Part shown: positions 1 through 10,394 of the stretch, in pieces
Numbering within the stretch: position 1 is the stretch's first letter
Layout: each line of letters starts with the position of its first letter
Origin: Pleodorina starrii
Lineage: Eukaryota; Chlorophyta; Chlorophyceae; Chlamydomonadales; Volvocaceae
Reading direction: 5' to 3'
NCBI GenBank assembly: GCA_030267565.1
Contig: BRXU01000038.1
Location: forward strand, 186,001-250,000
Length of the DNA: 64,000 nucleotides
Notes under the pieces: generated by a model
Seen by the model: only the letters and a program-made list of their open reading frames with translations
What the model was told of the DNA's origin: nothing
Databases searched by the model: none
Program-made: the position numbers and the translations under genes

Positions 1-13
1 CTTCCTACCCCAG

Positions 14-1626
14 GACGTTCGCAACGCCAAGTCCTCCTGGAATTCGGGCCTGGGCGACGTTTGCAACGACCCAGGAACCTGCTGCCTGGGCCTTATGTGT
101 CTGCCGTGCCTCTTTGGCAGGTAGGCCCGTCGCGGGGGAGAAATACAAAACGACACCACATCCTCCGGGTAGTGGGGTGGCTTGAATAGGACACAGCCTC
201 CGGGTAGTGCAGTGGGATTTTAGGGTTGACTAGGACACAGCCTCCGGGGACTAGGACACAGCCCCCGGGGGCCGGGGCAGGAGCAGGCAGGGGGAGGCAA
301 GGAAGAACAAACTCGCTGGGGTGGTGTGGGGAAGGGCTCTGGCGCTGGCCGGTCAGACAGGCTCCCACTTCACCTCCCCCCCTTGTCCATTCCTCCTGCT
401 TCCCCCTCCCCTTTGTCCATTCCTCCCTTGGCCTCCCTCCTTCCTTCCCCATTCCTCCTGCTTCCCCCTCCCCCTTCCCCATTCCTCCCATCTTCCCTCC
501 TCCTCCTCAGGAACTACTCCCAGCTCCAAGGCGGGAGGGGCTGCTGCGCCGCCTGCTGCATGTACTCCTTCTGTCCCTGCCTGGTGCGAGGCTGGGGGGG
601 GGCGACCCGGGCGGGGGGGAGAGGCGAGCCCGGGCGGGGGGAGAAGCGACCCAGGGCGGGTTGTGTGTGTGTGTGAATGGAAGGGGGGGGGCGCGACCCC
701 GGGGGCGGGGAGGGGGTGGGGGCGTAAAAAGAGAACGGAGGGATGGAGTGAGGATGGCAGCAATTGAAGATGGAGGTGAAAGCGGCGCGGTGGAGTTAGG
801 GAACGGGAGAGGAGGCACGGGCATTTCGAGCTTTGAAAGGTCCTCTTTCGCCCCCCCCCCCCAAAGATGTGGGTCACAACCCCCGCTTTCCCACACCCCC
901 TCCTCCTCCTCCTCCGTCTTCAACCCCCCCCCCCCCGTTCCTTTCCTTTCCCCTGCTGTGTCCGCTGTCTGCTCAGGCCTGCTACTTCGCATCCGATGTG
1001 AGGCGCCACATACGTGAGTACGACAGCCCTGCGCCCCCATCGTGGCCGCGGGAGGAGAGGGAGGGAGGGAGGGAGGGGGTCTGTGGGCAAACCCCAGGGC
1101 CGGACCGTACTGCGTCGCCCTTTGCCCACCTGTACTGCATTGTACTGCAATGTACTGCAGGTGACAAGTACAATTTGCTTCCGGAGCCGTGCAACGACTT
1201 TGCGGTGCACTGCCTCTGCTCGCCGTGCGCGACCTGCCAGGTGCGGTTGAGAGACGGTTGAGAGATGGTTGAGAGACGGTTGGGGCTTTGGCGGTGGTTA
1301 GGGGTTGACTGGGGTTGCGTAGGGGTAGGGGCTTGTGGGTTAAGAGGGGGGGTGGACAGGTGCTGAGGTAGGGGTTCCTGCCCCCACCGGGGGGGTGGAC
1401 AGGTGCTGAGGTAGGGGTTCCTGCCCCCACCTCCCCATCCCCACCCCACCCCCACATTCCCACCCCCCGTCCGTTCGCTAACGCCGTCTCCGTCTCCGCT
1501 GCGGTATCATTCTTTTACCCCCTCCCACACACACACCGCTCCCACCACCGCTCCGTGCTGCCGCAGGAGTCTCGGGAGATGTCGTACTACGAGCAGCCCG
1601 GGAGCAGGGTGGCCAGACCGCAGTAG
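14..1626 (+). CDS. PLAC8-family Cys-rich protein, 3' part (5 exons)
   Basis: Five exons join in phase: 14-120, 511-583, 977-1013, 1161-1240 and 1567-1626, giving 118 residues and a TAG stop. The 5' end lies before the window. The product shows the PLAC8 layout: W and D near the start (SSWNSGLGDVCND), clustered cysteines (TCCLGLMCLPCLFG; GCCAACCMYSFCPC), a short linker (ACYFASDVRRHIR), then a second Cys cluster ending in CATCQESREM. PLAC8 proteins are small, Cys-rich and often membrane associated; in plants they include cadmium-resistance and cell-number regulators. The specific role here cannot be read from sequence. Donor of exon 2 is taken as GTGCGAG because no GT follows the longer reading. 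It is convergent with the hydroxylase gene downstream. A TGTAA at 2706 could be its poly(A) signal. Confidence 0.8.
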
Positions 1627-2926
1627 CGGTAGCAGTAGCAGTAGCGGTTGTGGCAGTAGCGGTGGCGGTTCGGGTAGCAGCGGCAGTAGCGGTGTAGCTG
1701 GGTTCTGCGTGCTGCGTGAGGGAGGAGTCGTCGGCTGAAGGGAGGGAAAGAAGATACGGCAGCAAATGAACTGAGAGACGGCTGAAGGGGCGGAGGGAGG
1801 GAGGGGGAGCCCGCTGTGCTGGTGGCGGCATCGAGAGACATCGAGAGGTCGTGTCGAGAGACTCGGAGGGAGGGAGAGAGAGAGGTGCTGCGGTTGAGGA
1901 GAGTCATCGGTCCGACGCCAGACGGTCAGGAAAGCTTTCGTCCCCGATGCCGATGCCGTTGTGGGAAATTGTGTGTTTTGGTGCACTTGCGTCTTCGTTG
2001 GGGTTGCGATTGTCGCAATTGGTCAACTTTTCTTTCCTATTGGCGATTGGTCAACTTTTCTCTTTTCTATTGGGGTTTTACGGCGGCGGTGTTGGGGCCG
2101 GTAGGCTGGTCCTGGGCGGTGTCTGTTTTCACAACTGTGGTGCGAGTTGCGTGTGTTCTTTTTTTTCAGGTGTCGGGGTTGGCGCCGAGGTGCAGCAGCA
2201 CGGGTGGTGTGTCCGTTTTTCGCGATTGATTGGGCCACTAATTGGTTGGGCGATTGTGATTTTGATGGATTGGGTCCTGTCTGTTCTCTTGGGGTAGCCT
2301 AGAGACCTTAAGGGCTGCATGGACAAAATACGTCTACACGCTCAGCGTAGGACACGGGGGCAGGCGAGACGCACACCCAGACTAGACAGCACAAGTCACC
2401 ATCCTGCTATTGGTACCGTATCGGCAGGGGTGGGTGGGTGGGTGGGGGGTGGGAACACACAGGCAAAAAACGTGTCCGGCTCGCACGCACTTGGCACACG
2501 TTTTGATTCGCGTCCGTGCAGAAAGCTGTACCACAACCCCCCAAGTCTGCCGAGACGTAAAACGGCAAAACCGGCATGCGCCCCACCGAACACGGGCCAA
2601 GGGTTTCATCTTATCGGGGAGGAGGAGCAAAAAGGAGGTTGGGAATAATGCCATCCTGGCGTCCAACGAACCTCAGGTGACATTGACGCTGACAGTGACA
2701 GATAATGTAAGTGAAATTCCAAGTTGAGTGATGTCGGATGCCGTACACCTTTAGTAACACGTCTTCCCCCACAACGGACTTCGGTCGAAGGTGGCCATAC
2801 ATATATCAAACAAGCCAACCCACAGGCCCACACGCCCGCATACACCGCGCACCGCCGCCAATAAGTCCACGACAGCCCCCCAAAACATGACTCTCGTTTC
2901 GCTCGCTCGCTGATTGGCCGGCTCGT
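1627..2926. other. Intergenic / facing 3' UTRs
   Basis: This lies between the stop of the PLAC8 gene and the stop of the convergent hydroxylase gene. It starts with CGGTAG-type trinucleotide-like runs (1620-1700) and a T-rich stretch (1960-2290). TGTAA at 2706-2710 may be the PLAC8 poly(A) signal. I see no conserved coding segment. Confidence 0.5.
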
Positions 2927-5900
2927 TCAATCCGTTGCTGCTGCGGCCTCCGCAGCCTCCCGCACCTTCCCCTCTCCCTCTTCCTCCTTCTCGCCCCCCT
3001 TGCTGCCCTCCTCCTGCCCCTCCGCCTCCTCCTCGTCATCGCTGTCATCTTCCGGCAGGTACTCCATCGCAATGTCCCATCTGCGGCCAAGTGGGGGGAG
3101 GGAAGGGGAGGGGCGGGGCGGTGACGCGAGGGGCAGAGTGCAGGGACGGTGACGCGAGGTGCAGGGGCGGTGACGCGAGGTGCAGGGCGGAGCGCGCAGT
3201 GCGTGGTGGTGTGTGTTTGTGTGTGGGGGGGGAGGGGGCGGAGGGAGGGAAGGGGGGTAACAAAGACAAAACTGCGCGGACCTCTCTCCCCCGAATGCCC
3301 CACAGCCCCCACACATATTTGGCCCCCTCCCCCCTCCCCCCCGCCCCTTCCTCCACTGGGCAATCTCCTCCTCCACCCGCCATGCAAGGATGTTACCGAT
3401 TTGCCGTACCTGCTGCCGGGGGCCGCGAAGCTGACGTACTTTACAAACTTCATAAGGCCCTCGTCTCGCAACACCAAATTGAGCGTGTTGGCGGCGGCGT
3501 TTACGTTGAGGACCCCGCTCTCCTCCGAATCAGCCTGTTGGGGGAGCGGAAGGGAGGGGTAATTAAAACGGCCCGGGACGAGGAAACGCAACGCAGTTAC
3601 CTGAGATATTACCTGGGGGGTTGGGGTTAACGGTAGAGGACAGATGGGACATGACACACGGTGCCCTCCATTCCCCACCCCTTCCAAAAACCGACTGCGG
3701 AGCCCCCAAACCCCCAAACCCAAACCCCCCACCCACTCAGCTCTTGGTATCCCAAAGCGGCTCTCCTTACCTCCCTCCAGCCCTCCCTCCGTCTCCACCA
3801 CGGATCCATCTTCTTTACTTCAGTCCCTCTTTACACTTCAAACCCACTTCCCTCCCTTCCTCCCTCCCTCCAGACCCCCAGACACCGCCTCCCCTGCGAA
3901 GAGGGAGGGGAGAGGCGGGGGGTGGGGAGAAGGGGAGAAGGGGAGAAGGCCCTCCCTCCGATAAAAACCCAACACCCAACAAAGCCACTCACGTTTACGC
4001 GGTACACCTCCGCGGCGCCGCCCGCCTCCTTGCCCTCCTCCTCATCCGCCAAGAGGTAGGCCTCGAAGCCGCCCACCTCTCCAGCCTGCCAGGTAGGAGA
4101 CACCCCGGAGGGAGGGAGGGAGGGGTGTGTGCAGGAGCGGGAATCGGTGAACCGAGGTCGAGTCGGGTTGGCTCAGATGAGAGCGCGGGAGAGCGGGGGA
4201 AGGATGTGACGTTTGGGGTTTTAGGGGTTTCACAAGGAGTGGGTTGGGCTCAACGGTGAGCGTTGCCCCCCCCCCGCCTTCCCCCCCCTTGTCCCCACCT
4301 GCCACGCCGAAGCTGCCTCATCGGTTGCGTCATCCACAAAGGTAAGTACGACATCCAATCGGGGGTCGGTGGTGAGGATGCCGTAGTGGGCAACCGTGTA
4401 GTCGAGACCTGGGGGGGGGGGCCGGGGGGGTGGGTGGGTGGGGTGGGTGTATGTGGGTGGGGTGGGGTGGGGTGGGGTGGGGGACAGGGGTGGGGGGCCC
4501 CGGGGTGGGGTGGGGTGGGGTGGGTGGGGGTAGGGTGGGGTGGGGTGGGGGATGGGGTGGGTGGGGTGTGTGTATGTGTGAATGGGGTGGGTGTGAGTGA
4601 GTGTGTGGGTGTGAATGGGGTGGGTGGGTGTGAATGGGGTGGATGGGTGCCGGGTGGGTGGCTGGCTAATATCAACGTAACCGCAGCAAAGGAATGGAGG
4701 CGACGTTGGCGACCCACCCCAACCCCCACACCCACCCTCCCCACCCCATCCTACCCTCCCTCCCTCCCTTCCTCCCCACCCTCCCCACACTCACCCGGCC
4801 TGAACCTCCGCACCTCCCCCGTCTGCCCCCATACTCACCCGGCCTGAACCGCCGCACCTCCCCCGTCTGCCCCACCCTCCCCACACTCACCCGGCCTGAA
4901 CCGCCGCACCTCCCCCGTCTGCCCCACCCTCCCCACACTCACCCGGCCTGAACCGCCGCACCTCCCCCGTCTGCCCCACCCTCCCCACACTCACCCGGCC
5001 TGAACCGCCGCACCTCCCCCGTCTGCCCCACCCTCCCCACACTCACCCGGCCTGAACCGCCGCACCTCCCCCGTCTGCCCCACCCTCCCCATACTCACCC
5101 GGCCTGAACCGCCGCACCTCCCCCGTCTGCCCCACCCTCCCCACACTCACCCGGCCTGAACCGCCGCACCTCCCCCGTCTGCCCCACCCTCCCCACACTC
5201 ACCCGGCCTGAACCGCCGCACCTCCCCCGTCTGCCCCACCCTCCCCACACTCACCCGGCCTGAACCGCCGCACCTCCCCCGTCTGCCCCACCCACCCCAC
5301 ACTCACTCGGCCTGAACCGCCGCACCTCCCCCGTCTGCCCCACGCTCCCCACACTCACACGGCCTGAACCGCCGCACCTCCCCCGTCTGCCCCACCCACC
5401 CCACACACAACCGGCCTGAACCGCCGCACCTCCCCCGTCTGCCCCACCCTCCCCACACTCACCCGGCCTGAACCGCCGCACCTCCCCCGTCTGCCCCACC
5501 CTCCCCACACTCACCCGGCCTGAACCGCCGCACCTCCCCCGTCTACCCCACCCTCCCCACACTCACACGGCCTGAACCGCCGCACCTCCCCCGTCTGCCC
5601 CACTCTCCCCACACTCACCCGGCCTGAACCGCCGCACCTCCCCCGTCTGCCCCACCCTCCCCACACTCACCCGGCCTGAACCTCCGCACCTCCCTCCCTC
5701 CCTCCCCTCCCCAGCCCCCATACTCACCCGGCCTGAACCTCCGCACCTCCCCCGTCTGCCCCAGCCCCCATACTCACCCGGCCTGAACCTCCGCACCTCC
5801 CCCGTCTGCCCCAGCATGGTGATACTTGTGAAGGCCTTGAGCAGGCGGCCAAAGGAGCCACTGGCCAACAGCTCACGAAGGACGCGGGACAGCAGACCAC

Positions 5901-8900
5901 CCGCGCTGCCGGCGGCGGCGGCAGCGCCAGCGGCGGCGGCGGCGGCAGCGTCAGCGGCGCCGCCGCCGTGCTTTAGGTAGCGCTGCTTGTGTGGGGGGCC
6001 TGCCGCAAAGGGGGGGGGGGAGGGTGAAGGGGGGAAGAGTAAACATGGATGTCAAGCTCTGCCGCAGAAGGGGGTCACGCCCACGCCCCGGCCCGAACCC
6101 CTCGGGTCAGGTCAGGTCGGGTCAGGTCGGGTCAGGTCGGGTCAGGTCGCGGCCTCGACCAGCGCTCCCGACGGCAGCAGGGGAGCACACACTGCGCCAC
6201 GGTGGCATGTGCGCTGATGATGATGTGCGGACACACACACCCAGGACAACCTCCCTGAGCCCCAGCCACCCACCCACCCAGCCAGCCCCCAGCCACCCAG
6301 CCAGCCCCCCCCCCCACCCAGCCAGCCCCCAGCCACCCACCCAGGCCCCCCAGCCAGTCAGCCCCCCACCCACCCACCCACTCACCCACGTGCTCCCAGC
6401 CGTCCCGCAGCCCCGCCGAGTACGTCGGCAGCTGCTTGCTCCCCAGCCCGTCAGCCTTGTCCTCCGATATGCAGGCGGCAACGATCTGACAGCAACAGCG
6501 GGGGGGGGGGTGTGGGTGGGAGGGGAGGTAATCAGTGTGTGTGGTGATAAAAGACGATGTCGCAGCGGAGGGAGGGACGTAGGCGAGCGCGGGGAAGGGG
6601 GGGCCGGGGGGGTAAACGGGGGTAGAGGGCAAGAGAGGGCAGGGATAACACAAAAGAGGTGGAGGAGGAGGAGGAGGAGGTGCATACCCACACGCATACA
6701 TCCACCCACACGCATACATACACCCACACGCATACCCACCCACACGCATACATACACCCACACGCCCATACCCACACGCATACACCCCCCCACCCCCCCC
6801 CCCCCACCCACCCACACGCTTACCTTTTCCGCCAGGTCCTTCTTCAGAAAGTTGTGCAGCTGCACGCTGCCCTCCGCCGCGAACCTCTCCCGTATTTTGG
6901 GCCAGGAGGCCTCCGACAGATACACGGGGTTTACGAAGCGGACCAGGAGGGCCAGGTCGTCGTCGGACAGAGAGGCGGAGCCGCCTGGTGGGGGTGGGTG
7001 TGCGGGTGTGGGTGTGGGGGTGGGGGTGAGTCAGGGAGTGATGTGCTCGTTTATATAAGAATGAGTTACTGCGGACGTTGTTGATCAAGCTGTGTGTGTT
7101 TGGGGGGGGGAGACCATTGGGGGGAGGGAAGGGGGAGGTGGGGTGGGGAGGAGAGGGGAGGGGAGGGGGTTGACACAAGAGTGGGATGCGCCCTCGGTAC
7201 TGATCGCTTGAGGGACGGAGGGAAGAGCGGGGTTGGGTTAGGCCCTCCGCCCTCCTCCCCTCCCCTCCCCTCCGCCCTCCTCCCCTCCGTCCCCCCCAGC
7301 ATCTCCCTCACCTTCGACGGGCTGGGGTCTGGCGGCCAGCAGCCTCTCCCTCCCTCCCGCCCTCCGCCCCTCCGTCCTTCCCTCCCTCGCCCTCGTCCCT
7401 CCCTCGCCCTCGCCCTCGTCCCTCCGTCCCTCCCTCCGTCCCTCCCTCCGTCCCTCCCTCCGTCCCTCCCTCCGTCCCTCCCTCCGTCCCTCCCTCCCTC
7501 AGTCCCTCCGGCCCCCTCCGGTCCCCCTCAGCCTCTCGCACCTTCGACTGGCTGGTGCCTGGCGGCCGCGTCCTCCCCCGCCCTCATCTGCAGCTGCCTC
7601 AGACTGGCCTTGTCCGCCTGCTCGGGGGGCCTCTCCGCGTGGTACCAACCGCTGATGGACAGACGGGGCTTGTCGGAGGAGAAGACCTCTTGGACGGAGT
7701 GGAAGGAGACGCCTGCGGGGGGCGGGGAGGAGGGGAGGAGGGGAGGAAGGGAGTGATATGCTCCTCTATATAACAATGCTTACGGAGTCGGGCGTTGGGA
7801 GGGGGGTAAGGGGGTTTAGGGTGGTTTTAGGGGTTTGTAGTTGTCGTTGTTGATGTTACGTGGTGGGGCACAGTTGCATGGGTCCTCCCCCCCCCGCTGC
7901 CCTTCCCTTCCCTTCCCTCTGCTCCCCCTCACCCGGCGTGACGGTGAAAAAGGCCATCGAGTTGAAGTACGGCAAGTGGCACAGCGAGGGCGCGGGGGCG
8001 GGGGTGTGCTCCTGACCTGGGCGGCGAAATAACGGGTGGGTGAGTGGATGGGTGGAAAGGGCGGGAGAGAGTTAGGGGTTTAGAAAGCACGTGAACCATC
8101 CTGACAGGAGTCCAACAAATGAAAACCCTAAAAACCCTAAAATAACCCCAAGGACCCTAAAAACCCCTAAAACCCCAGCCCTCATTTCCCTCCCTGTAGC
8201 ACTCACCCTCCACCAAGGGGTACAGCTCCAGCGCGCCACCGTCCGCAGCGACCCACGGGTCATCCGGGTCGGTCAGGTAAATGATGTACGACACGCGACG
8301 GTTGGCGATGACGTCATCATGGCACAGCAGGTGGCCGCCGTACGCGTAGACGTTGCAGGAGCAGTCGGTGCGGGGCGACAGATCGCCGCAGCCGGTAACG
8401 GCGGTTACAAAAGTACGGAACTCGTCACTGGGAGGGAGGGGGAGGTAAAAAATGATACCGCAGCGTAGACGAAGACGGCGTTAGCGAGCGGAAGGGGGAG
8501 GGTTCAAGTGGCGAGTTGCGGGGGACAGGGACTGATATGCTCCTTCATATACGAATGAGTTGCGGGGGAGGGTCCGAATGGCGAGAAAGGGTCCGAGTTG
8601 GGGGCGTGTGGGGGGTGGAGGTGTGGGGGTGGAGGTGTGGGGTTGGAGGGGGAGGGGCGAGGGAGGGGGCGCGGGGGGAGGAGACCGTTACCTCCTTCTA
8701 ACCACCGGCCCACCGCACACACCACCCGCTCCCCATTCCCGCCTCCACAACATCCCCTCCCATGTTCCCATCCCATTCCCTCCTCCGCCCCACCCCACCC
8801 CACCCCACCCAGTCAGCCACAACCCTATTCAGCTGGCTGGCTGCCTTTCTCTCTGGCCCGCCCCTCTCCTCCCCGTCCCACCCCATCCCATCCCATCCCG

Positions 8901-9796
8901 CCCCACCGCCACTCCACACCAACCCCAAAACACCGCCGCCATCTCCGTCCCTTCGCCGCGTTCGGTCTCTGTTTTCATAATCACCACACAAACACCCTGG
9001 CCCTCCCCGTCCCTCCCCGTCCCACCCACCCACCCAACCCCCCACCCACCCAACCCCCCAACCACCCACCCACCCAGCCCCCCCACCTGTACAGCGCCCT
9101 CTTGAGCTTCATCAGCGCCGGCAGCTTGGCGGCAGCCTCGGGGTCCAGGGAGTCCAGATTGCCCAGGTCGCCTGTGTGTATGCATGTACGTCAAAAAAGG
9201 GGTGTGTACGACGGGACGGGAAGGGGAGGGAAAGGGCCTGCCCGTCTGTGTCCGCAACCGCTTCAGCCCTCCACCCACCCCGCTTCACTCTCCCGCACCC
9301 GCATCACACCCCCCAACCGGCTGCCGAATCGTCTCTGCCGCACCAGAAGGAAAACGCACGGCAAGGAGGGCGAGAAGCCGACCCAGAATAAAGAAACTGG
9401 AAGCAGGCAGCAGACAGGTACACGTGAGAGCGACCGACGCCCCAAGTCGCTCAAAAACCCACCCGTCTGGAAGACCTTGAAGAGGTCGGTCTCCTTGTAC
9501 GTCGCGTTGACGTTGTTGATAATCTCTTCGCGAACCTGCTTCAGCAGATCCGCGTTGAAAAGGTCGCGGATTGCGCAGTGCTTGTAGGGCTCCGCGGACT
9601 GGTAGCTCTGGTTCAGGGCGGGCGCGGTCGCCATGACCGCCTCCGAAACGATGCCCGCCTCCAGGTGGTACCCGCCCGCGACGCCGGCCTTCGGCGCCTT
9701 TGGCACGTCCGCCTCTGACTTGAGCTTCTTGGCCGGGGGCTCGCCGGCGACGGCGTCCACCGCAGCCATGGCGTCCGCTGACGGGACGGATGCCAT
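2927..9796 (-). CDS. OGFOD1-like: Prolyl 3,4-dihydroxylase-like 2OG-Fe(II) oxygenase (Ofd1/Tpa1/OGFOD1 family)
   Basis: Twelve exons join in phase on the minus strand: 9463-9796, 9087-9171, 8207-8427, 7933-8016, 7542-7712, 6824-6984, 6386-6485, 5778-5999, 4299-4408, 3993-4085, 3410-3534 and 2927-3080. They encode 619 residues (human OGFOD1 is a little shorter). The catalytic double-stranded beta-helix shows HDD (H176, D178), the distal H246 in SFHSVQEV and R258 in PRLSISGWYH; the H-to-R gap of 12 fits this family. A C-terminal oxygenase-like domain follows (residues about 300-590), with an acidic Glu/Asp-rich tail. Family members hydroxylate a proline of ribosomal protein uS12 and affect translation termination. 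Residues 1-60 hold a Lys-rich patch (PAKKLK) that could be a nuclear signal. The Ala/Gly run in exon 8 is expanded. The donor of exon 8 is the edge of a 52-bp tandem array, so the exact donor used is uncertain. Confidence 0.92.
4410..4670. repeat. GGGGT-rich simple repeat in hydroxylase intron
   Basis: A low-complexity run of GGGGT/GGGTGG units lies between exon 9 and the 52-bp array. No coding content. Confidence 0.7.
4787..5815 (-). repeat. 52-bp minisatellite that repeats an exon end and its splice donor
   Basis: About 20 copies of a 52-bp unit fill the intron after exon 8 of the hydroxylase gene. On the gene strand each unit contains the exon's last codons (GQTGEVRRFRPG or close variants) followed by a GTGAG donor. 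Spacing is 52 bp in the core (for example 4865 to 4917) and nearer 50 bp beside the exon. Most units keep the donor; a few have changed it (for example near 5405). Confidence 0.9.
6658..6812. repeat. CACACGCATACA-type tandem repeat in hydroxylase intron
   Basis: Irregular repeats of CACCCACACGCATACATA follow a GGA run, in the intron between exons 6 and 7. No coding content. Confidence 0.7.
7029..7084 (+). repeat. Short dispersed intronic element, copy 1
   Basis: It carries the shared blocks GGGAGTGATRTGCTC, TTTATATAA, and ACTGCGGACGTTGTTGA. It lies in an intron of the hydroxylase gene, antisense to it. It is the longest and most complete copy in this orientation. Confidence 0.75.
7312..7352 (-). 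repeat. Decayed copy of hydroxylase exon 5 end with donor
   Basis: The stretch resembles the exon 5 end at 7542-7580 and keeps GTCGAAG followed by GTGAGG on the gene strand. The real boundary has GTGCGA. Using this copy as a donor would extend the exon by 230 nt and break the frame. Confidence 0.55.
7375..7505. repeat. CCCTCCGT tandem repeat
   Basis: A 12-bp unit (TCCCTCCGTCCC) repeats several times in the intron after hydroxylase exon 5, between the real donor and its decayed copy. Confidence 0.75.
7749..7790 (+). repeat. Short dispersed intronic element, copy 2
   Basis: GGGAGTGATATGCTCC followed by TCTATATAACAATG. It lies in a hydroxylase intron; the GCGGACG end is decayed. Confidence 0.7.
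8121..8177 (+). repeat. Interstitial telomere-like repeat
   Basis: Several CCCTAAAA/CCCTAAA units occur in a row with slips, in a hydroxylase intron. Chlamydomonas telomeres are TTTTAGGG, so these units match its complement. Single degenerate units also occur near 4215, 7820, 18484 and 19352. Confidence 0.5.
8528..8567 (+). repeat. Short dispersed intronic element, copy 3
   Basis: GGGACTGATATGCTCC, CATATA, and GAATGAGTTGCGG align with the other copies. It lies in a hydroxylase intron. Confidence 0.7.
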
Positions 9797-10394
9797 GCTG
9801 GAAGACAGCTAAGTTCTAAGCAATTCGAAGACGACCGCCTGATTAAATGAGCGAAATTGGATCTAAGAGGGATACGGAGAGTTTGCCGGAGAAGGGCGCC
9901 TCGTGTGTCGGCGGCGTAACACACAAGGGAGTGTTTCGAGTAAGTGCCCGTAAACCGGCGCTAAGTGTATGTGGCCGAAAGTTGCAACTTACCGCGTCAT
10001 CACGTTTCGCAGAGCATGAATGTTTGCCGACAAACGACAGTTTGGCGTTGTGTTGTACCGGCGGATTTTGCCCTTGATTTGCCCTTGCGGAACCCAATCC
10101 TTTCGCTGCGATTCCACATAAAGATTTAAATTAAGATTTCAGTGACCCGAAATGCGCTTGACATAATGCCACTTTTAAAACTAGGGCCACCTGCAGGCAC
10201 TCATCGACCCACATGACTTCTGCACGTGTTACCGAGCAAGTAACCTTAGATCAAATTGTGGGAATACTATGCGAGCTGGAACTGCACGGGCTGTCCGTGT
10301 TCTGCAACCCGATCGTTGAACGTCTTCAGTAGCACCGTGCCAGCAGCCCGCTTTCAGTCGACAAACAGGCGCTAATCCAGTTTCCGGTGCATAA
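9797..10394. promoter_or_regulatory. Divergent promoter region of hydroxylase and transporter genes
   Basis: About 0.6 kb separates two head-to-head start codons. It is clearly less GC-rich than the flanking introns and has AT-rich stretches near 10115-10150. No canonical core element is assigned. Shared control is an inference from the layout. Confidence 0.5.

Noticed and set aside
507..1463. A 318-codon minus-strand frame opposite the PLAC8 gene
   Set aside because: It is low-complexity Pro/Ser-rich sequence antisense to real exons and introns, with no conserved features.
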